Shown: positions 19,734-30,726 of the stretch, in pieces | Layout: each line of letters starts with the position of its first letter | Numbering within the stretch: the first letter of the stretch is position 1 | Source of the DNA: Aspidapion aeneum | Lineage: Eukaryota; Arthropoda; Insecta; Coleoptera; Brentidae | Direction of reading: 5' to 3' | NCBI GenBank assembly: GCA_963576565.1 | Contig: OY755048.1 | Span: 5,790,220 to 5,854,219, forward strand | Length of the DNA: 64,000 nucleotides | Made by a program: the position numbers and the translations under genes | Notes under the pieces: generated by a model | Seen by the model: the letters and a program-made list of their open reading frames with translations, nothing else | Databases searched by the model: none | Told to the model about the DNA's origin: nothing

Positions 19734-21163
19734 GGTCCCCACATATTATTCCCCTTTAGCTTCGCTAGATTTAAAGGCCCAAATTTCCTAAAAATCAGTT
19801 TTTTGGGATATTATTAAAATTTAATAACTTTTTTTTGAAAAGTTATTTGAGAAAAAATCCCAATTCGTGTTGTATATACTAGTAAATTTAGAAAAAAAAC
19901 CTAAAATAACATTTTAATAAAGATATTTAAAAAAATTATCTTTTTAATTTAATTTTTTTCTCACCCTGTAGGTAACTTGTTTTAAAATGTTGATAGCTTG
20001 TATATAATATTAAGCTTGGTCCCCAATTGTACAAAACAATGTGCACTTAAATTTAGTTTTTCTTTAATAAACATAAACAACTTTAAGTAATGTTAAGGCA
20101 TTGGACAATAATAGCCGGACCTCCAATAGGATATAAAAAAATATTTTTATAAAATTATGCACCGTACAAGAAAAAAAAGGGTGTATATCAAAAATTTACA
20201 TATGGGTAGAAACAGCTTTAAAATATGCGCAAATGTGCACACTTTTATTATATTTGAAATTCCCACCAAAATGCTATTAATGCACTTTTTATAAAAATTT
20301 TAATAAAAAAAGAGTTTTTTTCTAAACTCTATTGGGAGAAAGGGGTTTAAACAAAATAAATTGAACGTAAGGGTAGTATTTTAAGGGTAGGAAATTATAA
20401 ACATAGGTACAAAAATTTTACGAATAGTCCGTTATATCATGATTTTTTCCCAAATATATATGTATACTAAGTTTCTAAAATATCTGCAAAAAAAAATTCA
20501 GCCGTGTACATTAAGCCTGGTTTTTGACGGCTTTGGCGAAAAATCATATTTAAAAAAATACTTATTTATTACAATGTCATATCTGTATCTTTGTTTATAG
20601 TTTCAAACTCTTAAAAAAACTACCCTTATGTTTCTTTTCTTTTGCCTAAGCCATTTAGGTTTAGTCGAGCACAATTTTTTATAAAATTTAATGAAAACTG
20701 CTTTAATATCTTTTTAGCTAGAATTTCAAATATAACAAAAATGTGCGCAATTGCACGTATTTTAACACTGTTACAAACAGAAGTTGAACTTTTTTATAGA
20801 CACTTTTTTTTCTCGTACATTTCCTGTATAAAAATATAATTAACCTAATAAATTTAAATGCATATTGTTTTATACAAGTGAATATTAGGCCTAATATTAT
20901 AAACCATCAACCTTTTAAAAGAAGTCACCTATAGGGTCAGAAAATATTAAAATATAAAAATCTATTTTTTTAACAGATTTTTTAAAAGATTCTTAATTTC
21001 ATGGTGTGGACCGAATAGTTTTGGGTAATTTTACTCCATCGACTTTTTTTGAAAAGGCTATTAGTTTTCGAGAAAACCGCAATAAACTGATTTTAAGACA
21101 ATATTTGGGGCCTTAAATCTAGCGAAGCTCAAAAATGATTTTGACGGAGAATATGTGAGGCTT
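19734..21163. mobile_element. Large foldback (long inverted repeat) element
   Basis: The ends are inverted copies: CACATATT..TTTAGCTTCGCTAGATTTAAAGGCCC on the left matches AAATCTAGCGAAGCTC..GAATATGTG on the right. Weaker inverted similarity continues inward for several hundred bases on each side. Pairs include the TGTACAAAACAATGTGCA block near 20026 against the block near 20860-20880, and GTAAGGGTAGT near 20368 against its complement near 20618-20630. Nearly the whole 1.4 kb could fold on itself. The ORF at 20642-20839 lies in one arm and is not credible as a protein. Confidence 0.65.
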
Positions 21164-21736
21164 TTCCTTATTTGACCGGTCTATGTGTATCTATTCTTTA
21201 AATTAGGGAAGAAATAGACATACACACACAGGTTATTTGTCAAACGGCGCAGTTTATTCATTTCTTTATTGACATAGCTGGAATTGTTTTCAATAAAATT
21301 GTTGTTCTATTTACATTACATTTACAATACAAAATGACGAGAGGTAAGGGAGATTTCTTGGTTTTCCCAAATATGAAGATAGCGCTACTGAAACTCAAAA
21401 ACTTTTCTCCTTTTCACAAAAAATTAAAAACCCCTAATTGCCTAATAATATAAACAAAAAAAGTAACGCTAATTGAAAACAATATCTGATATGATTTTAA
21501 AATTCTGTGTGTTTTTTCTGTGCATCAGCGCGTTTTGGGTTCAGCTGACGTCCCAGAGGAATCTCTGCTATGTCAGGACTCATTTTTCTTTTTTGTTGTT
21601 TTTATTTATTTCATATATTTTTTCAACGGCTATGCCATTACCATATTGCGTGAAAAGTATCGATTGAGCTTTTTTAATGTAAAAAAGGGAGTTTTTTAGC
21701 AAGAATAAAAATACATACAAACATTTAAAATAGGAC
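21164..21736. other. Intergenic sequence downstream of the zinc-finger gene
   Basis: No supported feature. The short frame 21473-21667 has a hydrophobic stretch but no recognised family and no good start context. Confidence 0.45.
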
Positions 21737-21742
21737 TTTATT
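21737..21742 (-). terminator. Polyadenylation signal of the zinc-finger gene
   Basis: AATAAA on the minus strand, about 240 bp after the stop codon at 21983. The distance is normal for an insect 3' UTR. Confidence 0.6.
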
Positions 21743-21982
21743 AATCGGGTAATCTCAAAAATACGTTACAACTAACAAAATTACTAAAATCTACGCAATA
21801 TAACAAAAGCTTTAGCCTTAATAAACGTAATGGGATAACAACACTTGTGAATAATGGATTTTTACCAAATATAAACTTTTTTTCATTTTATAAAGGCCAT
21901 TTCAGAAATATTTTTTCTTAGCTTAAGACCAACAACGAAAACAACTTTAGAAACAAACTAGAATTAAATATTAAGTAACAGA

Positions 21983-24900
21983 TCAAATAGAAAGAACCCT
22001 GGACAAGAAGTTACTATTGCTAGAACTACCCTGAAAATAATTTTGTTGACTATCAGTTTCGTTAGAACCATTAAATGTTCTTTGAAAATTGTGTAAAAAA
22101 TTGTGATTATCCAACTCGGCCCTAAATAAGAAACTAATTTGACATTTTGCACACTGGTAAGGCTTTTCTGTTAAATTATGTTGAAGCAAATGGCTTTGCA
22201 ACCCACTGGCTGCTGTAAATACCGAAGAACAAACATAACAACTGAATTGGTTCATACCGAAAAAATTGTGCTCTATCAAATGGACTTGCAACTTTTCTTT
22301 CGATTCAAAATTCTTTTTGCAAAGATAACACTGCAGTTCAAGTGATTCGTCATATTTGACAACTGGATTTGTATTTAGACAAGACTGGTATGAAGAATTA
22401 TTTTCCTGAATGTACGAACTTTCAGGTTTATTATTCACGGGCAAGTTATCTTCAGTTTCCGGACGGTTCAAAAACTTTAAATGAAATTTTGCATGAAGTT
22501 CGATCTCCATATCGCTCTGAAGAGTTTGACTGCAAACAACGCAAATGGATGGAAAAAGAAATTTTAAACTAGATTTTGAAGTATTATTGTGTTTTACTTG
22601 ATGTGCAAAAAACGCGTCAGTATCTTTTAAGACGGATCTACATTGAACGCAAATATTACCTTCTACAATTTTGCAATGGATTAATTTGTGATTGGCTAAC
22701 TTATTTGCTGTAAGATACACTTCGTCACATATGTTACACTTGTGCTTCGATTTCTCCAAAATCTGGTGGCCTTTCAAATGAATTTGCAGTTCGGTTTTTG
22801 TCTTGCAAAATTCCTTGCAATAGGCGCATTGTAGACTCAAAGTCCCTACATCAAATTAAAAAATCAATTTGTTTATAGAATAGAAAGCGATTTGATTTAA
22901 AAATACAGATATAATGATCCTTACAAAAAATATTCTTGTTTTATCACATGTTTCTAAAATGTTGTATTGATTTAACCATTAAATAATTTATTAGATTGTA
23001 AAAATCAAATAGCGGCATTTGCTTTTTAAAATTTTTAGAATGTTTATTACCTGTCTTATAAACAGAGTTTTCCTCCTTTAAAAAGTCCATTTTCAAATCG
23101 TTTCCATTTTTCTCTAAATTATTATGACCATTTTGTTTAACAAAATCGACTTCATTTGTTAATGGTTTAAAACATATCTGATCCAAATGAAACTTTGTCA
23201 GATGTTGTTCAGCAGAAATTTTGTCTTTAAAAATTCGATTGGTACCACTGCAAAAATTACATTCGAAATGGTCACTTTCAGAGGCGTGTTTGTTATTGAG
23301 GTGAGCCTAAAATCAAATATTGCTGTAAATGTTTATAACTTCTTTAATTTTAATTTGTTATGTAAAATCAACATCGCTTTAATAACCTAAAATTATAGAG
23401 AAGTTAGAACTTACATTCATGGTTGTTTTATCTTCAAACACCTCTTTGCAAATGGAGCATCTAAAAACGTTTTGAATATGTTCTTCACTAAAATGTTTCT
23501 TGAGTTCATCATAATCTTTGAAATACTGATTACACTCGCAACAACAGACGAAATTTTGTAACTGCGTTATGGAGTGTTGAAACATATGTTTGGATAAGTT
23601 ATCTAAATTGAGTTGTTGGTTGCAAACTACGCAGGATCCAATAACTTCAGTCTTAGTTGCAGCTACGTGAGTCTCCATGTGTAAGAGGAAACTTTTAAAG
23701 TTTGGCAGTTGTTTATAGCAGCAAGCACATATGAAAGTTTCTCCAATGCCCGTCGTATTATTAGACTGCTGTTGTTCGTAACATTTCCTTTTGAAAACGT
23801 TGTTGTCTAATCGCACCTCCTCTTTTCGCCTCTTTGTATCCGTATTATTAGCTAGTATAGTTTTTTCATAAGATATATTTTGTACAGTCATACTAATGTT
23901 GAAATCGTGATGAATTTCTTGTTGGAAACTCTAAAATTAATTAAAATATTTATAATCCATGCTTAATATTAAATTTATTTTGTTCAAACATTTCAAGTAC
24001 TTACCGCTGTATTTTTAAATATGGCCATATTGCTACCTGTCATCTCGCTTTTGACAGTTCTGTGACATATCTGAATGTGTTCGTACATCAAAGTAACACT
24101 GGGGAATTCTTGAAAACAGTAAATGCAAAACGTTTTGACATCCTTTAGTATTTCCAAGTTTTCAGACTTTTCTAAAGAAAACAGGTGATTCTAAAAGAGA
24201 AAAATATAAATATAAAAACTAATTAGGTTGGGGATTGGAAAATTGTTTTACCTGTAAAGAATCGGAGGTGGTAAACGTTTCACTGCAGTGAAAACATATC
24301 AGCGAACGTTCCGGGTTAGAATTGGGGGTGCTACAGTTGCTTCCACCCTCCTTGTCTTTAGAATGAGATTGTTCATGAAAAGATAATGCGCTTGAGGTGT
24401 TATAGCCTTTGTTGCAGCTGGTACACTTGTACTGTTTTTTCACGTCGTGCGTTTTCAGGTGGATTTTTAAGTGGTCACTAAAAATAATTTTCATCATTGT
24501 TTTAAAGTTTAGGGGTGAGAAATGTTTAAGAGCATGAACATTATTTAATAGTTACTAACCTTCTGGCGAATGCAGAATCGCATTGCAAACATTTGTACTT
24601 TTTATCGCCTGTGTGTAACTTGACATGTCTGTCTCTTGACCTTTTGTGTTTGAATAATCTTGGACAATATTTACATGTGAACGGGCTTTCATTTGAGTCA
24701 GGCTACAAAATATATTATAAAATTCATATTTCTCAATATTTTAGAAGATTTTGAATACTTATTTTTATGGATTTATTCGTAAAAACTACTAGTAATGCTT
24801 ACCGGTTCCATTTTAATATCAACACCATTGTCATCGTTAAAACTACTGGGAACACCATTTTGACCATCTTGGTTCCCCTCGATAGAACTCTCATCAGTAT

Positions 24901-25855
24901 CAGAGTAGGGTTCAGATTTTGGAGATCCAAGTATCAGGGAAAGGGACAAAGCTGAAACATCTTGAACTGAGTCTGAACTGTTTTGAATTATTGTTTCATC
25001 TTGCCCTGAAGTTGTGCTTTGTCCCGATACGTCAGTTTCTGTAACAATTAGGTTTGGTTAGTATAACGGTGTTTTCATTATTTCTATAGATAACTCTATT
25101 AATTCTTTATCTCTGTATTATTTTAAAAAATATCTTGTTGTAGGTACTCACGAAGAGATAAGATTATTTACATGTTAGTAAAATTACCCACGCTTTATTA
25201 TTTAATCAATATACTTAATTAGTGAACCAGCAGTGTGGGAATTAAATAGATATTCACTCACAATATAGACCTTCCAAATTTAACAACCCTGTGTTAGTTG
25301 AAATATCATAAGTACCCACATACGATTATTAATTATACTTATGCCTGAAATATTGAGGTAATTATGTGTTAAAATACTTTTAAGCTTTTGGGGATATTAA
25401 TTCCCTGGAATTCAAATTTCGTGACGTGTTGATAATTTTCCAGTAAATAAATTTAAGTATTTAAGAGTGGCTGTAAAATAAGTAAGTAATGGAAAAAAAA
25501 TACCAATTAAAACTAAATTAAAACTTTAAGAAGTTATTACGAAAGGAAGGAATACCCCACACTTCCATTTAAAACTTAACTTTATAATTTAATTAGTAAA
25601 AGTACTTTAATTTGATTTATATTCTGTAACATTCTTGAAACTAAGACAAATCCAAAAATATTTACAACGTTGAAACAAAATAAAATGTATAAGAAAAGAG
25701 AAATAACTGAAAAGGTTAAAAAAAAAACAGTATTTTTAAAAAGATTTACCTTGAAAATTAGTTTCCTTATTTGACTGGATCTTTTCGATTAACATTTCCA
25801 GCCTCGTACTGTGCCCCTTAAACAGCATTTTTCCACTATGCAGAGAACTTGTCAT
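21983..25855 (-). CDS. Oaz: C2H2 zinc-finger transcription factor, ZNF423/ZNF521 (Oaz) family
   Basis: Eight coding exons join with GT-AG introns and consistent phase: 25855-25750, 25038-24803, 24702-24560, 24477-24252, 24190-24005, 23930-23415, 23306-23051, 22845-21983. The total is 2532 nt, 843 residues. Residues 1-114 are an acidic, serine-rich N-terminus without fingers. About 17 C2H2 fingers follow from residue 122 to near 800, in clusters of about 5, 5 and 7. Two fingers are split by introns. The first three ([30 protein letters not shown], ...) match the linker-rich block of ZNF423/ZNF521, nuclear DNA-binding partners of EBF/Olf and SMAD factors. It is shorter than the vertebrate 30-finger members. 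Exon 1 starts at the first ATG after an in-frame stop. Family assignment is from memory of the motif; orthology is an inference. Confidence 0.85.
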
Positions 25856-26060
25856 TTATTATAAATTAGGGAATTTATTTAATTTTTCAAAATTACGTTC
25901 CATTTACTTAACACCACGTGACCGAGACTGAGCCAGACGCTGTGTTGCGTGGAAAGCGACTACTGGCTTATCAACGCGTCCACCGACTACTCTAAATGTT
26001 TTTTCCGACGCCGGCAGCTCTATGGCCGCGTTTTGGACCTGCTCAATCCCTGCCTCTAAC
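25856..26060 (-). promoter_or_regulatory. 5' UTR and probable promoter of the zinc-finger gene
   Basis: The sequence upstream of the first ATG becomes distinctly richer in G+C and CpG than the surroundings (25915-26060). It has an E-box CACGTG at about 25915-25920 and GACGCCGGC. This fits a CpG-containing insect promoter. No TATA box was assigned and the start site is not determined. Confidence 0.45.
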
Positions 26061-26771
26061 ATAAGCGCCGCGTTTTCATTTATTATGCCATATTAAAGAC
26101 AAAGAGCCTCTATATAATATATTTTTAATTTTTTTGAACGCCCCCTTGATCGGCCACTGCCTTATCCACACTAAATCCGTGGACATATCACATTTAAAAC
26201 TTTGGTTTTTTAAGGTCACTAACTTTGATTTTTGACTCAAACTTAAAAAAATAGCATACCAGATCCAAAATGACGGACTATCCTATTTATTGCAAATCAT
26301 TAGATGTACCAAAAACTAAAAAATAAGGTGAACACAAATCTGATATGTACCAGACTAAGATTAAAACGTGGAGTGCATAAAAACCTGTATAACGACTGTA
26401 TAATTTATTAAGAACGACTTGTCAAAAAAATTTGGTTTCCAAGTCCACATCTGACCAGTACGGATCCAAGGGGGGGCAAAGAAGTCCAAGCCTTCACCGA
26501 CGCTCTCTCCTTAACATAAGGCTTATAATCTTTAGTTTCAGTGAAAAAACAACTCATGCATACACGGAATTTCTTACCAAATGTAAATTTTTTATTTTTT
26601 TTTACTAAATTTAACATTTATTAAAAATCTTACGCAAAAACTATTTTATTTTTCTAAAATTATCGCCTGCGGTACCCTTACATGTAGTCGCAAACCTTGG
26701 AGCTTCGCCTTATTAGAAACTACAAGAAATTTTTTTTTTTAGTTTTTGCTGCCTTTTTGGCTCCTCTCCCC
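26061..26771. other. Intergenic sequence upstream of the zinc-finger gene
   Basis: No gene supported. A short ORF on the minus strand (26408-26617) has no known domain. A GGGGGGGC tract near 26470 marks a worn repeat of the GTGGCGGATCC type. Confidence 0.4.
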
Positions 26772-27909
26772 CGGACGCGTATTTACGTTTCCGTGCTGAT
26801 TTCACGGCAGCGCTGTTTTGAAATAGACACGGAAATGTTGCAACATATTTGATTACAAATGCGTGTTGATTTTAAGGCGCCGAGGCTCGAACAAGGCACG
26901 GATTTGTATTGAATTACGCAGCGCAGGGGTTTACTTATTAGTGCACACTTGAAACTTAAATTGGATTCACGTTGTTTATTAGTTTGATTTTGAGGTTATA
27001 TGTTTGTTAATATGAAAATTATGGAGCAGTTTAAAAGTATTTGTACTAATAATACTCAAGATTTTGAAATTCTTTGAAGTTTGAAGAACACTCTTCCATT
27101 AACTATACCTGCAAAATTCAGTGTTCATTGTCTTACACCGGCAACTACGACGACAGATGTTGTTCTGTTATTAATAAATTTTAATGATTTAAATGATTTT
27201 CACTTGATTTCTAACCACACGAAAATAGAAAGTTTCAAAAACCTAACCTAACGAAAGCTAATCAATCAAATCTAACCAAACCGAACCAAAGCAAACTGAA
27301 CCAATAATTTTTTTCAAAAAAAAAACTTTCCCGAGTTCCTACCCGGGATCCTAGAGGATGTAAATCCGAACCGAATCGATCCTAACTAAACCGAACCAAA
27401 CCTAACCTAACTAAACTAAACTACAACACTATTCACACCCTCTAGGATCCCGGGAAAGAAGTCAGAAAAGTTTTTTTAAAATTGTTGGTTCAGTTTGCTT
27501 TGGTTCGGTTCAGTTCGGTTTGGTTCAATTCGGTTCGTTTCGGGATCCTAGACGATGTAAATCCGAACCGAACCGATCCTAACTAAACCAAACCAAACCT
27601 AGCCTAACCAAACTAAACTACAATACTATTCACACCCTCTAGGATCCCGGGTAGGAAGCCAGGAAAGTTTTTTTTTGAAAAAAATTATTGGTTCAGTTTG
27701 CTTTGGTTCGGTTCGGTTAGATTTAATTGATTAGCTTTTGTTATGTTAGCGTTTTAACCTGACAGTTGAATACGCTTTTGTAAGAGTTTCATTTCGAGAT
27801 CAAAACTCGTAAAATCAACACGTATTTGAACCCAAATATATTGTAACATTTCCGTGTTTATTTCAAAACCGCGCCGACGTGAAATGAGCACGGAAACGTA
27901 AATACGTCC
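26772..27909. mobile_element. Foldback DNA element with nested inverted repeats
   Basis: The outer ends (about 26772-26850 and 27838-27909) are inverted copies sharing TATTTACGTTTCCGTGCT, ATTTCACG and GTTTTGAAAT. Inside, 27226-27310 and 27678-27760 form a second inverted pair around TTTGCTTTGGTTCGG. Inside that, two ~110-bp units (27344-27454 and 27540-27652) each run from GGGATCCTAGA to CTAGGATCCCGGG, so each is itself bounded by inverted repeats. The interior is rich in AACC-type runs. There is no coding potential. Confidence 0.7.
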
Positions 27910-28743
27910 CCCGGACATCCTGGATCCGCCACTAAATCTGACTATACCTACATAGTAAATAGTACTTAGTTGATTTTTGAGACTTTAATTTAAAAAGAAG
28001 TTGTAATATAAAATGAACGGTTTGTTTTTCATATCTCGGGCGATCGAGATCGTGGGTCTATGCATCCCACGTAGCGCATTCTGTATGTATGAACAAAAAC
28101 TTTAGTGCCATTTTGTTACAATTTTCGTTTCTAAGGGGCCATTCCGCTAGTGCTTCGTAACAGTAACTAGTCCCATTACGCCATTGTAAAAACCACGTTC
28201 TGTGCTGTTCTGATGTAGATGCAACTGCTGGTTTTTGACATTTGATTTTCGCATCTAAAACTTTTCTAAAATGTGCATTTTTTATTCCGTGAACATAACT
28301 TAATTAAGATACCAGAACAAAAAATGGCAAGACATATTTTAGCAATATATTTGTGAAAACTACGTTATACCAGCTACTGTCGTTTTTTTATATCTCAAAA
28401 ACTACGACTCCGAGGAACTTTGACATCATAAACATTTTTTAAATAATATTCCTGACCGTTAAAATTGTAAATTATTTCAGATCCTTAGAAAAATAAAATT
28501 ACAAGTACATAGTCAAAAAACAACATTTTATTAAAAAATAGAAAAGCGAAAATTTTCAGACAATAGGTAGGTAGGTAGGTTTTCTTTTTTTTGCTTACCA
28601 TAAAACTATCAATAAATTATTTTTTGGTGATCGATGTGGTGGTTTCTGTCGGTCTGTTTCAGATTTAAATGGTTGGGTAATATTATATATTTTTTTTAAT
28701 CTACGTATTATTTTTTGGTTTGACCATTTTATACTGGCTTGGT
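27910..28743. other. Intergenic sequence
   Basis: Opens with the inverted form of the GTGGCGGATCCAGG repeat end (about 27919-27935). A (GTAG)n tract lies at 28565-28580. No coding region is supported. Confidence 0.45.
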
Positions 28744-28958
28744 CGAGGGGTGGCTCGATCGCCGATTTTTGTGCAACAAGAGGAAATACCTACGGTATTT
28801 CCTGGTATTTCCCAGTATTACCTTAAATTTCAATGGTATTTCCTAGTATTTCCCAAGCAATTTCTGGTATTTCCTAGTGTATTTCCCGGTACTTCCCAAA
28901 TATTTCCTGGTATTTCCCCTAACCTGTACACCAAAAGGAAATACCGAGCCACCCCTCG
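28744..28958. mobile_element. Short MITE with internal TTTCC repeats
   Basis: Perfect 14-bp inverted ends (CGAGGGGTGGCTCG at 28744-28757, complement at 28945-28958) bound an interior of about ten degenerate copies of a GGTATTTCCT unit. The units are spaced about 10-20 bp apart, and one plus-strand frame stays open across all of them. The start of the track (GAGGAAATACC) is also inverted against GGTATTTCC. Confidence 0.65.
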
Positions 28959-30456
28959 GGTTTGGTAAGCAATTTATAGAATTTTAATTGTTTTTCTATA
29001 TATTGGTATTTTTTTATTATTTGTTTTTCATTTAGTCATTAAATCTTGATAAAATATTAATTAGGTTTTCAGTATCAGATCTAAAATTTATTGCTTCTTT
29101 TATGATAGTTATTTTTTTTAAACGATTTCTGCATTTTTAAAATTAAAATTGTGCCAATTTTGATGCGCATGATATGTAAACGCTGTTTTACTCTCATTTT
29201 CCACTCTTATATTCCTTTAAAATATTGTTTTGTTTGACCTATATATGTTTTATCACATTCCAAACAATCTATTTTGGATACTACATTTGGGGCATCTTCT
29301 TTACTTTTACTAGGTTTAAGTTTATTATATTGTTAAAATATTATGCGGCTTTAACATTTTTGATATTTTGTCGTTAATTTCGGGAATATTGTTTGTATTG
29401 TAGTATGATGATGATTGTAATAAACTGAATGGTCCCAAACAAAAATGAGAGGTTTTTTTTGTTGAGAATTCTATTCCTAATCAAAATTTGAAAACCTTGT
29501 TTTTCCAGCTGCTGTTGTTCTTGAATTATGATGTTTTTAAACATTTGAAACCTCCTACCATTCCCTTGCAGCTTTTCGCCACAACCAATATGCAATGACC
29601 TTTTCCACCACGTGTACCGCAAAAAATGTGTGCCCAATTTGGTTAAAATCGATAAGTCAGTTTTTGAGTTATCGTGTTAGACGGGCGCTCTAGGCTAGAG
29701 GAGATTTGGGCGCCCGCGTACAACACATTTTTTGCGCCCTATTTTCTAATTTTAAATATTTGTTTTACGTATGTGTTACTTGAGGCCCAAATTTTACCTG
29801 TATAATGCGAAAAGTAGTACTACAGGAGAGGGGGAGGAGAAAGTTGGCTTAACATACCTTAAGAAAAAGGAAAAATTGCAATATAATTTAACTACTGGAA
29901 AATTGAAAAAAATTGCTCGGTATGCAAAAATTCGCCGTGGGCAAAAGTTTTCGAAAAATTAATTTTATGGAAAAAATCGCGCCGTAATTTTTTTTTACAT
30001 CCATAACTGATGAATGCAGGCGAAAATTAAAAAAATTAGTACCTAAAAAAACAGCGCAGTTTATATTTGTTCAACATACAGATACTACAAAATTTTTAAA
30101 AAATTTCGTTGGAGGTAAAAATTTTAGAAAAATTAATACACTGTCGAAAAAAACGCGCCGCGGAAATCTGAGTTACTTTCTGGAAAAAATTGATTTTTAA
30201 AAAAAAATGCTATTTTTAGAAAAACACGACACCGTAGAGAAAAATTATTAGGGTAAAAAAAGGTCCTATTTGTTGGAAAAATGGCACTCTCTTCTTATCA
30301 ATTAAATTATAAACAATTGTGCCGCAAGCAATTTTCACGAAAAATTATACCAAATACAAAAGTTTTGGTTAGTTTCAAAAGTATAAGCGCCCCACAGTCG
30401 GTTACTTCGCCACTCATTTCGTTGGAGAGGGGGGGTTCGGTTCGGTTCGGTTCGGT
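28959..30456. other. Intergenic sequence
   Basis: No supported gene. At 29636-29672 there is a TGGTTAAAATCGATAAG..TTTTTGAGTTAT motif of the kind found inside R elements. A (GGTTC)n tract lies at 30435-30455. The frames at 29374-29637 and 29771-29962 have no recognised domain. Confidence 0.45.
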
Positions 30457-30726
30457 TTTCACAAATATAAAGCGATTTCAAAAGTTCTTTCTGTACACGC
30501 TTAAAGATTTTTTTCCAACATTATTTTACTAGTTTCCTTTCTTCTCCCCTCCCTCCTTATTAGTAATAGTTTTAGCTAGACCTTTCACAAATATAGAGCG
30601 ATTTCAAAAATTCTTTCTGCACACGCTTTAAGACTTTTTTTCCAACATCATTTTACTAGTTTCCCCCTTCCTCTCACTCTCTTCTCCCCACCCTCTTTAT
30701 TAGTAATAGTTGTAGCTATACCTTTC
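30457..30726. repeat. Tandem duplication, ~126-bp unit, split by a LINE
   Basis: Units start TTTCACAAATATARAGCG at 30457 and 30583. A third begins near 30723, but its body (TTTAGAGCGATTTCC...) resumes only at 33726-33830, after the LINE. The LINE therefore inserted into the third unit. Confidence 0.7.

Noticed and set aside
22369..22572. 67-codon plus-strand frame opposite the last zinc-finger exon
   Set aside because: Antisense shadow of a real coding exon.
27239..27255. Short CCTAACCTAACG run resembling the insect telomere repeat (TTAGG)n
   Set aside because: Only two units, within an element generally rich in AACC runs; not a telomere.
28720..28968. Repeat protein with FPGIS/FLVFP motifs
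   Set aside because: Created by 10-bp nucleotide repeats within a MITE and bounded by its inverted ends.
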